The notes beneath the pieces were generated by a model. It ran no database searches, was not told the origin of the DNA, and saw only the letters and a list, made by a program, of their open reading frames with translations. The translations under genes were made by a program, and so were the position numbers. From an uncultured Myxococcaceae bacterium (GTDB taxonomy: Bacteria; Myxococcota_A; Polyangia; Polyangiales; Ga0077539): 64,000 bases of DNA. Shown here piece after piece: positions 7,805 through 15,763 of this stretch. Numbering within the stretch: position 1 is the stretch's first letter; each line of letters opens with the position of its first letter. Location: assembly GCA_945952225.1 (NCBI GenBank), contig CAMFHP010000011.1, forward strand, positions 44,156 to 108,155, read 5' to 3'.

Positions 7805-8326
7805 CTACGGCCTGTTCGTCGCGGATCGCAGCTTCGACAGGGCAGCCTCGGCGTCTGCCGGGGACGTGTACTTCATCACGAGTTTCGCGAGCTCGACGAT
7901 CGAGCTCGGAACGAGCGGCACCGTGACGAGGCCGTTGCTCCAGCCGAGCAGGTCGAACGCCCACTGAGGGACGCCCCGTGCCTCATCGAGTGCCTGTGCA
8001 GTTGCGACCAGATCAGGCCAGCCCGGCAGGTTCATCAGGCGCGGTGCCTCAAACTCCGAGGTCGACGCGTCATGAACTCTCTCCTCGGTGACATCGACCT
8101 CCGTCGCAGCCTCCCCGAGTAACCACGCCACCGTCACCCCCGTGCCGTCGGCGACCTTCGCAAGCGTCGACAGGTCGGGGCGAAACGCGGGGTTCCGACG
8201 GCTCTCGCGGACAATGTGGGACAGGGTCTGGCGGGGCAGGCCACCGCAAGCCTCGGCGAGCTGGGCGAGAGAGCTGAATCCCTTGCGCGTCTTCAGTTCC
8301 TCGATGCGGTCCCCGATCGTCGCCAC
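7805..8326 (-). CDS. HTH (XRE-type) phage repressor
   Basis: From GTG at 8326 the product (173 aa) begins at the HTH: IGDRIEELKTRKGFSSLAQLAEACGG, then QTLSHIVRESRRNP and LAKVADGTGVTVAWLLGE. This is the fold of cI/Xre-type repressors. A longer form from ATG at 8419 is open, but it would run through the operator and both promoters, so the GTG start is preferred. The C-terminal half (LPGWPDLVATAQALDEARGVPQW) may form the dimerisation part. It lies between the two arms and beside the ImmA-like protease. It probably binds the palindromes at 6906 and 8394 and holds lysogeny. Confidence 0.7.
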   Translation of the reverse strand: MATIGDRIEELKTRKGFSSLAQLAEACGGLPRQTLSHIVRESRRNPAFRPDLSTLAKVADGTGVTVAWLLGEAATEVDVTEERVHDASTSEFEAPRLMNLPGWPDLVATAQALDEARGVPQWAFDLLGWSNGLVTVPLVPSSIVELAKLVMKYTSPADAEAALSKLRSATNRP

Positions 8327-8381
8327 CGGCAAACGGTAGTTCCGGCAAACGCTGTTGTCAGCATCGCTTTCGAGCGCGAGG

Positions 8382-8410
8382 TTGACAAAAGTGTTTGCCT
8401 TGGCAATGCT
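8382..8410 (+). promoter_or_regulatory. right early promoter with operator
   Basis: TTGACA (8382-8387), 17-base spacer, AATGCT (8405-8410). The palindrome TTTGCCTTGGCAAT (8394-8407) matches the left operator at 12 of 14 positions. The ATG of the Cro-like gene is only 8 bases after the -10 element, so the transcript would be leaderless or nearly so. Further GTTTGCCGG-like half sites lie at 8327-8350 beside the repressor start. Confidence 0.6.
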
Positions 8411-8417
8411 GTCTGTC

Positions 8418-8705
8418 ATGAAGTCCTCCACCAACGTGAGTCAGCGACTGAGGCGACTGCGAACCGCGCTCGGCCTCTCCTGCAGGGCGTTCGATCGGGC
8501 AGCAGGGCGGACCGAGGGCACCTGCGCCATCATCGAGGGGCGCGACACCGACGACATCACGCGTCCGGTCGCGGAGTCGTACGCGAACGCCGCGGGAGTC
8601 CCCATCGCGTGGCTGATGCTCGGCGTCGGCGACGAGCCCCAGTGGCAGACGCTCGCGGCAGCGCGTTCCTCACGCGCCGAGGCTCCGACCGGGACCGGGG
8701 GCTGA
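8418..8705 (+). CDS. Cro-like HTH protein
   Basis: ATG at 8418 gives 95 aa: SQRLRRLRTALGLSCRAFDRAAGRTEGTCAIIEGRDTDD, then SYANAAGVPIAWLMLGVGDEP. This is a compact XRE-type HTH with the usual C-terminal AWLxxG helix. It is divergent from the repressor and is the first gene of the right early operon, the place of cro in lambda. There is no Shine-Dalgarno sequence, in keeping with a leaderless start. A lytic-switch role is inferred. Confidence 0.65.
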   Translation: MKSSTNVSQRLRRLRTALGLSCRAFDRAAGRTEGTCAIIEGRDTDDITRPVAESYANAAGVPIAWLMLGVGDEPQWQTLAAARSSRAEAPTGTGG

Positions 8706-8708
8706 ACC

Positions 8709-9230
8709 GTGAGTGCAGCTCCCCTCGACGCGTCCGCGCCGCTGATGGCGGTCGCGCTCCGGCGCCTCGCGCATGCTCGCGACCTGGCCTGCGAGGCACT
8801 GCTCCTCGCCTACGGGCTCACGCAGACGGTGGGCTCCCCCGCGCTCTGGCGTGACCACGAGACCGGGCGCCTTCTGCCCGCGCAACAGGCCCTCGACCTG
8901 TGGCGTCCACGCGCGGAGCTCGACCCCTCGCGGGTGATGTTCGTGAAGGCCCTCGACGTGATCGAGGAGGGCCTCCTCCGCGGCGCGGGATGGCGCACGG
9001 CCCCCTTGCGGGGTGGCTTCGGATGGGGGCGCGGAACGCGCGTCTGCACGCGCACCGAGGCGGTCGGCCACGTACTCCGCGAGCTCGCCGGGCAGCCCGA
9101 TGCGCCGCCCGACGTGACGGTCGACCGTTCCCTCGACTTCGACCAGACGGCACACGCAGCGAACGATCATCGCGACCCCCTCTGGGGCGAGAAGGTCGTA
9201 CGGCCCGTCACCTCGCGGGAGGTGCCATGA
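8709..9230 (+). CDS. hypothetical early protein (173 aa)
   Basis: GTG at 8709, three bases after the Cro-like stop. The N-terminal helix reads ALRRLAHARDLACEALLLAYGL, and VMFVKALDVIEEGLLRGAGW follows in the middle. A Gly-rich loop (LRGGFGWGRGTRVCTR) and an acidic tail complete it. No motif or membrane segment is seen. The stop overlaps the ATG of the next gene. Confidence 0.5.
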   Translation: MSAAPLDASAPLMAVALRRLAHARDLACEALLLAYGLTQTVGSPALWRDHETGRLLPAQQALDLWRPRAELDPSRVMFVKALDVIEEGLLRGAGWRTAPLRGGFGWGRGTRVCTRTEAVGHVLRELAGQPDAPPDVTVDRSLDFDQTAHAANDHRDPLWGEKVVRPVTSREVP

Positions 9231-9715
9231 ACGCGAAGATGGCACCGGCCCGCGTGAAGGCGCGCGCGAACGCCGCGAGGGACCTTCACGACACGCTCAC
9301 GACCCTCGTATGCGAGGGCGAACCGGGGGCAACGCTGCGCGCGGTCGCCGAGCGGCTCGGGATCTCGCACACGCACATGCAGCGGCTGTGCGGCGATGGT
9401 GATCCTGCGATCGCGTGCGGTGACGTCGAGGCCATGGGCGCGCGGATTGCGGTCGCCTACTACGCCCGCCGCCTCGCACGCTGCCGCGACGCGAGCGACC
9501 TGCGGGGCCCGGCGCGCGATCTCCGCGACCTCGCCCTCGACACCATCTCCGCGGTGGGCGCGTTCGCGGAGCGCCTTCGGGTGTCCCTCGAAGACGGCGT
9601 CATCGATGACATGGAGCTCGCGCGCATCGAGTCGGCAGCGTTCACGCTCCAATCGAAGATCGCGGTGGTGCTCTCCGCGTGCGCCGAGATGCGCGCGCAT
9701 CGGGGGACGCGATGA
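9227..9715 (+). CDS. HTH-containing regulator (162 aa)
   Basis: ATG at 9227 follows GGGAGGTGCC, a good ribosome-binding site. Residues about 25-60 contain LRAVAERLGISHTHMQRLC, a likely helix-turn-helix. The rest is helical (LARCRDASDLRGPARDLRDLAL, IESAAFTLQSKIAVVLSAC). Size and position recall CII-type or other phage regulators that act after the immunity switch, but the sequence does not settle which. It overlaps the next ATG by four bases. Confidence 0.5.
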   Translation: MNAKMAPARVKARANAARDLHDTLTTLVCEGEPGATLRAVAERLGISHTHMQRLCGDGDPAIACGDVEAMGARIAVAYYARRLARCRDASDLRGPARDLRDLALDTISAVGAFAERLRVSLEDGVIDDMELARIESAAFTLQSKIAVVLSACAEMRAHRGTR

Positions 9716-10083
9716 GCGTTGCGATCATCGTGTTGCAGGCGATCCTCCTCGCCGCACTCGCGCGGCTCGCGGAGCGCCAGGCCGCGACCCTTCAGCGAGC
9801 CCTCGATGGCTGGCACGACGCGCTCGGCGAGTGGGACCGCGCCTCCCAACAGCGTGCGCTCTGGACGCGCGTTGCAGATGTCGCAACGTCGGCGCTCCAT
9901 GCAAAGACCGACGCGCGCGTCTGGCTCTCCGGCCATCACGTCTGCACGGACCCCAGAACCGCGCGCGACCTGATCGCGCGAGAGCTGGCACGCGACGGAC
10001 GCGTGCTCTGCCTCTCGACCTGCGTGTGCGATCGGCACTGCACGCCGGGCAGAGCGTTCCTCGTTCGATGGGGGCTCGCGTGA
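9712..10083 (+). CDS. membrane-anchored early protein (123 aa)
   Basis: ATG at 9712 overlaps the upstream stop. Residues about 2-18 (SVAIIVLQAILLAALAR) form one hydrophobic helix, followed by RQAATLQRALDGWHDAL. The C-terminal half has CLSTCVCDRHCTPG, a Cys/His cluster that may bind a metal. The next gene also encodes a small membrane protein. Function is not recognised. Confidence 0.5.
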   Translation: MSVAIIVLQAILLAALARLAERQAATLQRALDGWHDALGEWDRASQQRALWTRVADVATSALHAKTDARVWLSGHHVCTDPRTARDLIARELARDGRVLCLSTCVCDRHCTPGRAFLVRWGLA

Positions 10084-10250
10084 GCACGCGGCGCCTCACG
10101 CTCACGGCCGCAGAGGCGGGAGCACTCCTCGTCGGCACGCTCGCATTCGTCGCGGGCCTCGTCGTCGGTGTCGTGGTGGGGGTGGGCGCACGCGCTCGCG
10201 CCGTGCCGCCTCCTGCAGCGGTGCAGGTGCACTGCGGGGACACGCCATGA
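10080..10250 (+). CDS. small single-span membrane protein (56 aa)
   Basis: GTG at 10080 overlaps the upstream stop (GTGA), and its own stop overlaps the next ATG. A short basic start (STRRLTLT) is followed by a long hydrophobic stretch of Ala/Val/Leu/Gly at about residues 13-36. A short Pro/Ala tail with one Cys ends it. Topology and function are unknown. Confidence 0.5.
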   Translation: MSTRRLTLTAAEAGALLVGTLAFVAGLVVGVVVGVGARARAVPPPAAVQVHCGDTP

Positions 10251-10948
10251 GCCGCGCTCACGCGTTGGAGATGATCGCGCACGCGAAGTGGCTGGCGACT
10301 GCCACGCCAGAGGAGCGCGCTCGTCTGATGGAGGCGCATCGCGCCGCGGGCAATCGTGCGATCCGGGGAAGCACCTACGTCAGCGCCTTCGACGCATGCG
10401 CGGCAACGCCGGTCGAGCCGACGCCGGGGATTGCGGAGCAGGTCGCGGAGGCATCGACGCAGCAGCAGGCCAACGATGCGTTCGACGAGCAGCGGGAGGT
10501 CGACGTCGACGAGCCGGTCATCGCGTACACCGACGGCAGCGGTACACGAGCGCACCTTCCCTGCGGCGCGGGCGTGGTGGTGTTCGACGAGGGCGTCGTC
10601 GTGCTCGAGGTGTCGAAGCCGCTCGGCCTCGGCACCAACAACCGCGCGGAGTTGTGCGCGATCGGTCTCGCGCTCGCGGTGACGAACTCGCCCGCCTGGG
10701 CAACGCGCCCTCTCATCGTGAGGAGCGACAGCGAGTACGCGATCCAGGCGTCGCGCGGCCTCTTCACGGTGCACGACCACAGCCCGAATGCTGCCGTGAT
10801 TCGAGCGGTGCACGCCCGCCTTCAAGGCCGTCGCGTGGCGTTCGAATGGGTGCGCGGGCACGCGGGCGTCGCGGGGAATGAGCGGGCCGACGAGCTCGCA
10901 GGGCGCGCGCGTCGCGCACAGCTCGGGATCGACGGGGCGGCTGCGTGA
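10247..10948 (+). CDS. RNase H family protein
   Basis: The 233-aa product has an N-terminal helical extension of about 85 residues (HAKWLATATPEERARL). An RNase HI domain follows: AYTDGSG (D96), NNRAELCAIG (E135), VRSDSEYAIQ (D161), WVRGHAGVAGNERADELA (H205, D215). All four catalytic carboxylates and the His loop are present, so it should cleave RNA in RNA-DNA hybrids. It probably removes primers or R-loops during phage replication. ATG at 10247 overlaps the preceding stop. Confidence 0.85.
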   Translation: MSRAHALEMIAHAKWLATATPEERARLMEAHRAAGNRAIRGSTYVSAFDACAATPVEPTPGIAEQVAEASTQQQANDAFDEQREVDVDEPVIAYTDGSGTRAHLPCGAGVVVFDEGVVVLEVSKPLGLGTNNRAELCAIGLALAVTNSPAWATRPLIVRSDSEYAIQASRGLFTVHDHSPNAAVIRAVHARLQGRRVAFEWVRGHAGVAGNERADELAGRARRAQLGIDGAAA

Positions 10949-10976
10949 GCGCGCAGCAGCGGGGAGCGAGGGTGCG

Positions 10977-11930
10977 ATGTACGACGTGATCATCAAGGCG
11001 AACGGGGAGCTCAAGGTGCTCGGCCCGTTCGACAAGAAGGCCGCCGCGCTCGTGGGGATGCGAAGCGCACCGATCGCCGCGCTCGCGCGTGATGGGACCG
11101 TGATCGAGATCAGCCCCGGCACGCCGCGTTCCCAGGAAGCAGCGCTGGAGGCGCGTGCACAGGAGTTGTTCGTCGAGCGACAGCGCGCGGTGCGCACGCA
11201 CGACGCTCCCGCGCGGAACACAACAGCCAGCCCTGCAGACACGCGAGCGACCGATGCGACGGAGCAGCTCACGTCGCCAACGCGGACCCCATCCACGGAT
11301 CCTCCAACCGAGGCCGTGATTCCGCCTGCGACGACGCGCGGGGATGCGTCGACGTCGGCCAGCGAAGCCCCGTCGGGCGAGAGCCGTGAGACGCCTCGCG
11401 ATGCGATCAAGTGCGCGGGTGCGGGCTGCACGCACATGGCCGGCCGCGTACGCGTCGACACGCGCGCGGAGTTGATCCCCTTCTGCCCACGATGCCGCAA
11501 GCGTGTGTGGCATGCGGCGCGCGCGGCGGGCCGCGATCTCACGATTGCCGCCTCGCAGATCTCCGCGGGGTACTCCGCCGCAACGGAGGCATCGTCGCGC
11601 GCGAAGCGGACGTCGCCCACGCTCTCCTTCGCCGAGCTGATCCGCCTCGCGCAGTGCCTCCACAGCTCCGAAGACGTCGACCTTCACGTCGGTCCCCATC
11701 GCGTCCGCGCCGTGGCGTCTGGCGGAGCAGTGCTGTTCGACGAACCGGTACCTCCGGGCGAAGACATCCTGCCCGTGATCGCGTCGGTCCTCGTCCAGGC
11801 GATCGAGCGCGCGTTGCCCGCGCATGAGCGGGAACTCGTGACACAGGAGCGCGCCCTCGCGGTCCGACGTGCGGAGCTCGTCGGGGTGCGGAGCACGCTC
11901 CAGCGGCTTCAGATGGGGGCGACGTCGTGA
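10977..11930 (+). CDS. hypothetical early protein with zinc-binding centre (317 aa)
   Basis: ATG at 10977 follows GGGAGCGAGGGTGCG. The N-terminus (MYDVIIKANGELKVLGPF) looks folded. Residues about 75-140 are a Thr/Ser/Pro/Ala linker. CAGAGCTHMAG and CPRCRKRVWH then make a probable zinc site, followed by a helical C-terminal part (HERELVTQERALAVRRAEL). Its stop overlaps the next GTG. The family is not recognised; the layout suggests a DNA- or protein-binding adaptor. Confidence 0.5.
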   Translation: MYDVIIKANGELKVLGPFDKKAAALVGMRSAPIAALARDGTVIEISPGTPRSQEAALEARAQELFVERQRAVRTHDAPARNTTASPADTRATDATEQLTSPTRTPSTDPPTEAVIPPATTRGDASTSASEAPSGESRETPRDAIKCAGAGCTHMAGRVRVDTRAELIPFCPRCRKRVWHAARAAGRDLTIAASQISAGYSAATEASSRAKRTSPTLSFAELIRLAQCLHSSEDVDLHVGPHRVRAVASGGAVLFDEPVPPGEDILPVIASVLVQAIERALPAHERELVTQERALAVRRAELVGVRSTLQRLQMGATS

Positions 11931-12919
11931 GGGCGCGCCGCGAAGCGAACCCGACGGCGCGGAGGTCGCGCGCAACGACCGCTGCGCCGGGGCACACGGC
12001 ATGGACGGAGGCCGACGAGCAGCGTCTCGTGCAGATCCTCTCGGGCAGGCGCTCGACCCGTCGTGCGCTGCCGTGGGCCGAGATCGAGCGCGCGTTTCCC
12101 GGGCGCTCGCGTACCGCGGTGCACCAGCGCATCCACAAGCTCACCCGCGCGGGCCGCATCAAGCGCGCGGCCCGGCATTGGAGCACCGCCGAGTGCCGAA
12201 CGCTGATGCGGATCTGGTCCGAGTCGACGGTGCGCACGATGCTGCAGCATCTGCCCGGTCGTTCGTGGGTCGCGATCTGCGCGCAGGCGAGGGTGCTTGG
12301 GCTTGAACCCTCAACCCGCCGCCTCACCTCGGTGACGGCCGCGGCGCGCGAACTCGGCATCGTGCCGAAGGCCCTGCTCGCGCTGTGCGCGCGCGCAAAC
12401 ATCCCGACGTACACCGCCCCCCACGTGCTGCCCGGCAGCCGTGCACGAGCGCGCGCACGCGCAGAGGCGCGGCGTCTTGCTGCGCAGGAGGGCGAGCGTC
12501 CCCGCACCTCCGGGCCTCGGCGCTACGTCGATCTCGACGCGGTGATCGATGCATTCGAGGCGGAGCAACGGCTGGAGCCGCTGCAGGCCGCAGCGGAGCG
12601 CCACGACCTGCACGTGTTCACCCTCCGACGCTGGTTGACGGCCGCCTCGGTCGTTCTCGTGCGCGTCGGCAAGGGGATGCGTGTGGACCCTGCGGAGGTC
12701 GATCGCGCGATCGCACTCCGCGGTTGGAACCCCGACTGCGAGTGCATCGCGCAGGCGGCGCGTCGGCTGCGTGTGTCGACCGGGTGGCTCACACGTCTGC
12801 TTCGGAAGGCCGGGTATCGGGGGACGCGCGGGTGCCCCGTCTACGTCCGCCGTGCGGAGATCGACCGCCTGGTGGCCGCCCATCGCGCCGCGCGCAACAC
12901 GCGAGGAGCCGCCCAGTGA
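11927..12919 (+). CDS. GcrA/SANT-like DNA-binding protein (330 aa)
   Basis: GTG at 11927 overlaps the previous stop. Two consecutive SANT/GcrA-like helix-turn-helix units are visible: WTEADEQRLVQIL to AVHQRIHKL, and WSTAECRTLMRIW to VAICAQARVLGL. MerR/excisionase-like helices follow (VTAAARELGIVPKALL; CIAQAARRLRVSTGWLTRLL) with YVRRAEIDRLV near the end. It seems built from several DNA-binding modules, so it is probably a transcription or replication regulator. A related, shorter protein is in the left arm at 1386-2261. Confidence 0.6.
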   Translation: MRARREANPTARRSRATTAAPGHTAWTEADEQRLVQILSGRRSTRRALPWAEIERAFPGRSRTAVHQRIHKLTRAGRIKRAARHWSTAECRTLMRIWSESTVRTMLQHLPGRSWVAICAQARVLGLEPSTRRLTSVTAAARELGIVPKALLALCARANIPTYTAPHVLPGSRARARARAEARRLAAQEGERPRTSGPRRYVDLDAVIDAFEAEQRLEPLQAAAERHDLHVFTLRRWLTAASVVLVRVGKGMRVDPAEVDRAIALRGWNPDCECIAQAARRLRVSTGWLTRLLRKAGYRGTRGCPVYVRRAEIDRLVAAHRAARNTRGAAQ

Positions 12920-13602
12920 CCTCACCCGCACTCGCACACGACGAGAGCGACGCGATCGCGTGCCCGATCGCGGCATCCGTGTGGCGTCACCTGCTCCCCT
13001 GGACGCTGCACGATTCGACGCCGGGTCGTGCGGACCTCGAAGGCCGCATCGCGCCGCACCTTCCACGCATCCTGACGAGCCGCGCGCACCGGGGGGCTGC
13101 GCGCTCGATGCTTCTCGCCCTCGACCTCGCGCGCTACACGCTCCGCGGGTCGCTTCCGGCGTCTCCGATGTGGCGCGGTACGGCAGCGGCCGACGACAGC
13201 GCCGCACGGCACGCCCCACGCGCCGTGTTGGCGTGGCTCGTCGCGCAGCAGGTCGATGTGCTCGCTGTGCCCCGCCTCGCACGCGACCTCCGATGGCGTC
13301 TCGGCATGTGGGATGCCGAGCGCCGCAACGTGCCCTACGCGTCGGCGCTGTGGGACGCGCAGTGGATGTTGCAGCACCTCGCGTCGTACTTCGACGCGAC
13401 CATCTGCGGGCAACGTCACGCTCGACGTTCGGCGGATGCCTGCGCTGCTGCGTTCGGAGCCAGCGTCGCGTTCCTCGCAACGTCGCCAGGCATGGGCACC
13501 CGCGCGCGCACCTGGCGGCACGCCGAGGCGGTCGTGCGTCTCTGTGCGGGCGAGCGCGTGCCCATCGAAGCCAGCCTGCACGCACCCGCGGAGGAGGGCT
13601 GA
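12916..13602 (+). CDS. hypothetical early protein (228 aa)
   Basis: GTG at 12916 overlaps the upstream stop. The sequence is helical and basic, with CPIAASVWRHLLPW near the start and LRWRLGMWDAERRNVPYAS in the middle. No Cys pairs, nucleotide motif or membrane segment is seen. It lies between DNA-binding and replication genes, so a replication-related task is possible. No family is recognised. Confidence 0.5.
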   Translation: MTSPALAHDESDAIACPIAASVWRHLLPWTLHDSTPGRADLEGRIAPHLPRILTSRAHRGAARSMLLALDLARYTLRGSLPASPMWRGTAAADDSAARHAPRAVLAWLVAQQVDVLAVPRLARDLRWRLGMWDAERRNVPYASALWDAQWMLQHLASYFDATICGQRHARRSADACAAAFGASVAFLATSPGMGTRARTWRHAEAVVRLCAGERVPIEASLHAPAEEG

Positions 13603-13604
13603 AC

Positions 13605-14384
13605 GTGGACCACGAAGCACTGTCGCACGCGCCCGCCACCCCACCCGCCTCAATCCGGCAGACCCCGTCGGACGCGTCGCGGCTCGGCATGTCGCACAAG
13701 ATTCTCGTGGCTGCCTGGCACGTCGCCGAGCGGACGAGGCGCGAGGCCTTCACCGCCGACGCACTCATCGTCGAGTGCTGGGAGCGTCACCCCGAGGCCT
13801 TCTCGCTGCGCGGCTTCCCGCTGCCCGATTCGAACCGCGTCCTCGCGAAGCTCTCGGGCGTGCATGGGCTCTGTGCGCGGAGGTGGTTGGAGCGCGCCGG
13901 GCCCCGCCGCCTGCGTCTCACCGATCGGGGACGGCGTGAGGCGCGTCGCGTGCTCGGCATCGCTTCGCCAGCGGTCGCGCGTCCCCGCCCCGTTGCCCTC
14001 GCGCGCCGCGCGTATGCCCTGCCGCACGGGCTTCGACTTTCGACGGTGATCTTCACCGAGTCCGAGCTCGCGGCGCTGTCCCGCCCCCAGCTGCGCGCGG
14101 TGCTGAAGCGGTTTGAACGAGGCATCGCGCTCGGCGAGGCGGACGCACTTGCACTGTGGGGAGTGAGAGCCCCGGGAGAGACGTCTCGCGTTGTTCTCGA
14201 CTCCCTCGACACGCTCCTCACACGCGCGCTCGAAGCCCTCGGTGGCGATGCGCGTGTCGACCCGCGCGTGCCGCCCGCGAGCGTGTGTGCGGGCCTCCGT
14301 GCACTCCACCGGATGCTTCGTCAGCGGTTCGCTCCCGAGGCCGCAACGCCGATCGCGTCCGTCGATGAAAGGCCCTCTCGATGA
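13605..14384 (+). CDS. hypothetical winged-helix-like protein (259 aa)
   Basis: GTG at 13605, two bases after the previous stop, with GGAGGGCT upstream. Residues about 28-115 (SHKILVAAWHVAERTRREAFTADALIVECW, then RRWLERAGPRRLRLTDRG) look like a winged helix with a typical LTDRGRREA wing end. The remainder is helical. It directly precedes the initiator gene and overlaps its ATG by four bases. A DNA-binding role near the origin is likely but not proven. Confidence 0.5.
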   Translation: MDHEALSHAPATPPASIRQTPSDASRLGMSHKILVAAWHVAERTRREAFTADALIVECWERHPEAFSLRGFPLPDSNRVLAKLSGVHGLCARRWLERAGPRRLRLTDRGRREARRVLGIASPAVARPRPVALARRAYALPHGLRLSTVIFTESELAALSRPQLRAVLKRFERGIALGEADALALWGVRAPGETSRVVLDSLDTLLTRALEALGGDARVDPRVPPASVCAGLRALHRMLRQRFAPEAATPIASVDERPSR

Positions 14385-15763
14385 CCCCCTGGTGGGATCC
14401 GTTCCCGTGCATCGCCTTCCAGACGGACCCGCGCGTGCGTGTGCTCTCGCGCTCGGCGCGCGGTGTTCTCGCGGGGCTCCTCGCACAGTCGCGTGGAGGC
14501 GCAACGCTCCCCTACGTGAATCACCACACGGGCGTCGGAACCATCGCCGTCATCACGTGGTGTGAGGGCGACACCGACGGCGCTGTTCGCGCAGAGGTCG
14601 ACGAGCTGGTGGCCGCGGAACTCGTCGCCCTCGACGACAACGCACGCATGATCCACCTGCGCCTCGTCGAGGGGACGGCCGTCGCCGCGGGCCCCGGCGG
14701 CGACGTGCGCGCGACTGCTCCGACCGGGGAGGGCGTCGTGAGCCCGACGACGGACCGCAGTTCGCCACGCGGACGGGCGCTCGCTTCGCTGAAGGCACAC
14801 TGCTCGAACCGCCGCCTCGCAACGCGCGAAGCACGCCTCGCCTGGTTCGACTCGGCCGACGGCCGACGTGTGCTCGAACGGCTCGGACTCTCGCTCGACG
14901 ATGCGCGACCGATCGCCGACGCCGCGGGGCGGCGTGGCGGACGCTTCGGCGGTGCTCGGGATGAGGCCGCGCAGGAGCTCGGCGCGCGCGGTAAGGCTTA
15001 CCAACGCGACGGCGGTAAGGACTCGGTAAGCCTTACCAGCGAGACGGCGGTAAGCCCGGTGGTAAGCCCGGCCCCGCCCCCCGAACCCCCCACCCCGACA
15101 CAAAGCCCAGAGAACACAGAGAAGATCGGTTCGGAGGGCGCGGGCGAAGATGGTGGTAAGGCCGGTGGTAAGCACTTCGGTAAGCGCGTTTCCGCAGACC
15201 GAGGTACGGGCGTACCAGACGACGGTGGTAAGCGCGCGGCGGCCGAGTCGGCCCCCCTCGGGCCAGACGCACTGGCGGGGGACGCTGATCCGCTCGGTGC
15301 GACTCGATGTGGCACCGTCGAGAGCCTCGGCCTCGATGCGGAGTTGCTGCTCCAGACGCTGCGTGAGCGCACGCGCCGCGCGCGGCCCGCGCTGAACCTC
15401 GCCTTCGACGCACGTATGCTCGTGACCTGGACCGAGAAGGTCCGCGAGCTCGCCAGGCTGGGACGCTCCACGCAGGACTTCGAGGCCCTCGCCGACTGGA
15501 TCGTCGCTGGAGGCCTCTCGTGGTGGACCCACGGCTCCCCGAGCCTCGCCTACCTCCTCGCGCCTGGTCGTCTCGCGCAGCTCCTCGAAGACGCAGCGCA
15601 GTGGAACGCTGCGGGTCGCCCCGCGCTCCCCGACCTCCGCGCGCGAGGGGCTGTGCGCCCGCCCCCCGCGAAGGCCCGCCCGGCGCCCTCCGACTACGCC
15701 CCGCAGGACCCCGAGCTGCGCGCCATCTTCGAGATGGAGCAGCGTCAGCGAGCCATGCCATGA
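14381..15763 (+). CDS. phage replication initiator (lambda O-like position)
   Basis: The 460-aa product has a conserved-looking N-terminus (WWDPFPCIAFQTDPRVRVLSRSARGVLAGLL, NHHTGVGT) resembling winged-helix replication proteins. A low-complexity middle follows (about 200-300), then a helical C-terminal domain (TEKVRELARLGRSTQDFEAL, LADWIVAGGLSWW). The gene for a DnaC-like loader follows at once with an ATGA overlap, as O and P do in lambda. The low-complexity middle coincides with repeated GGTAAG at DNA level (14990-15233), expected if the origin lies inside the initiator gene. Initiator function is inferred from these points, not from a confirmed family match. Confidence 0.6.
   Translation: MTPWWDPFPCIAFQTDPRVRVLSRSARGVLAGLLAQSRGGATLPYVNHHTGVGTIAVITWCEGDTDGAVRAEVDELVAAELVALDDNARMIHLRLVEGTAVAAGPGGDVRATAPTGEGVVSPTTDRSSPRGRALASLKAHCSNRRLATREARLAWFDSADGRRVLERLGLSLDDARPIADAAGRRGGRFGGARDEAAQELGARGKAYQRDGGKDSVSLTSETAVSPVVSPAPPPEPPTPTQSPENTEKIGSEGAGEDGGKAGGKHFGKRVSADRGTGVPDDGGKRAAAESAPLGPDALAGDADPLGATRCGTVESLGLDAELLLQTLRERTRRARPALNLAFDARMLVTWTEKVRELARLGRSTQDFEALADWIVAGGLSWWTHGSPSLAYLLAPGRLAQLLEDAAQWNAAGRPALPDLRARGAVRPPPAKARPAPSDYAPQDPELRAIFEMEQRQRAMP
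14990..15233 (+). repeat. iteron-like repeats, candidate phage replication origin
   Basis: GGTAAG starts at 14990, 15014, 15025, 15049, 15061, 15155, 15167, 15179 and 15227. Inverted CTTACC lies at 14997-15002 and 15032-15037, making the near-palindrome and palindrome at 14990-15002 and 15025-15037. Most spacings are 12 bases or multiples (24, 24, 12, 12, 12, 48). A comparatively A-rich gap lies at about 15095-15135. The hexamer is read in two codon phases (as Gly-Lys and within Val-Ser), so selection is on DNA rather than protein. Confidence 0.6.

Noticed and set aside
12854..12866. GCGGAGATCGACC, a 13-base match to the CRISPR repeat end
   Set aside because: It lies inside the 11927-12919 gene as ordinary codons for A-E-I-D and has no hairpin; treated as chance, and used to temper the claim at 49646.
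14990..15233. Reading the GGTAAG copies as a Gly-Lys peptide repeat
   Set aside because: Copies occur in two codon phases and so do not give one repeated peptide; a DNA-level role fits better.
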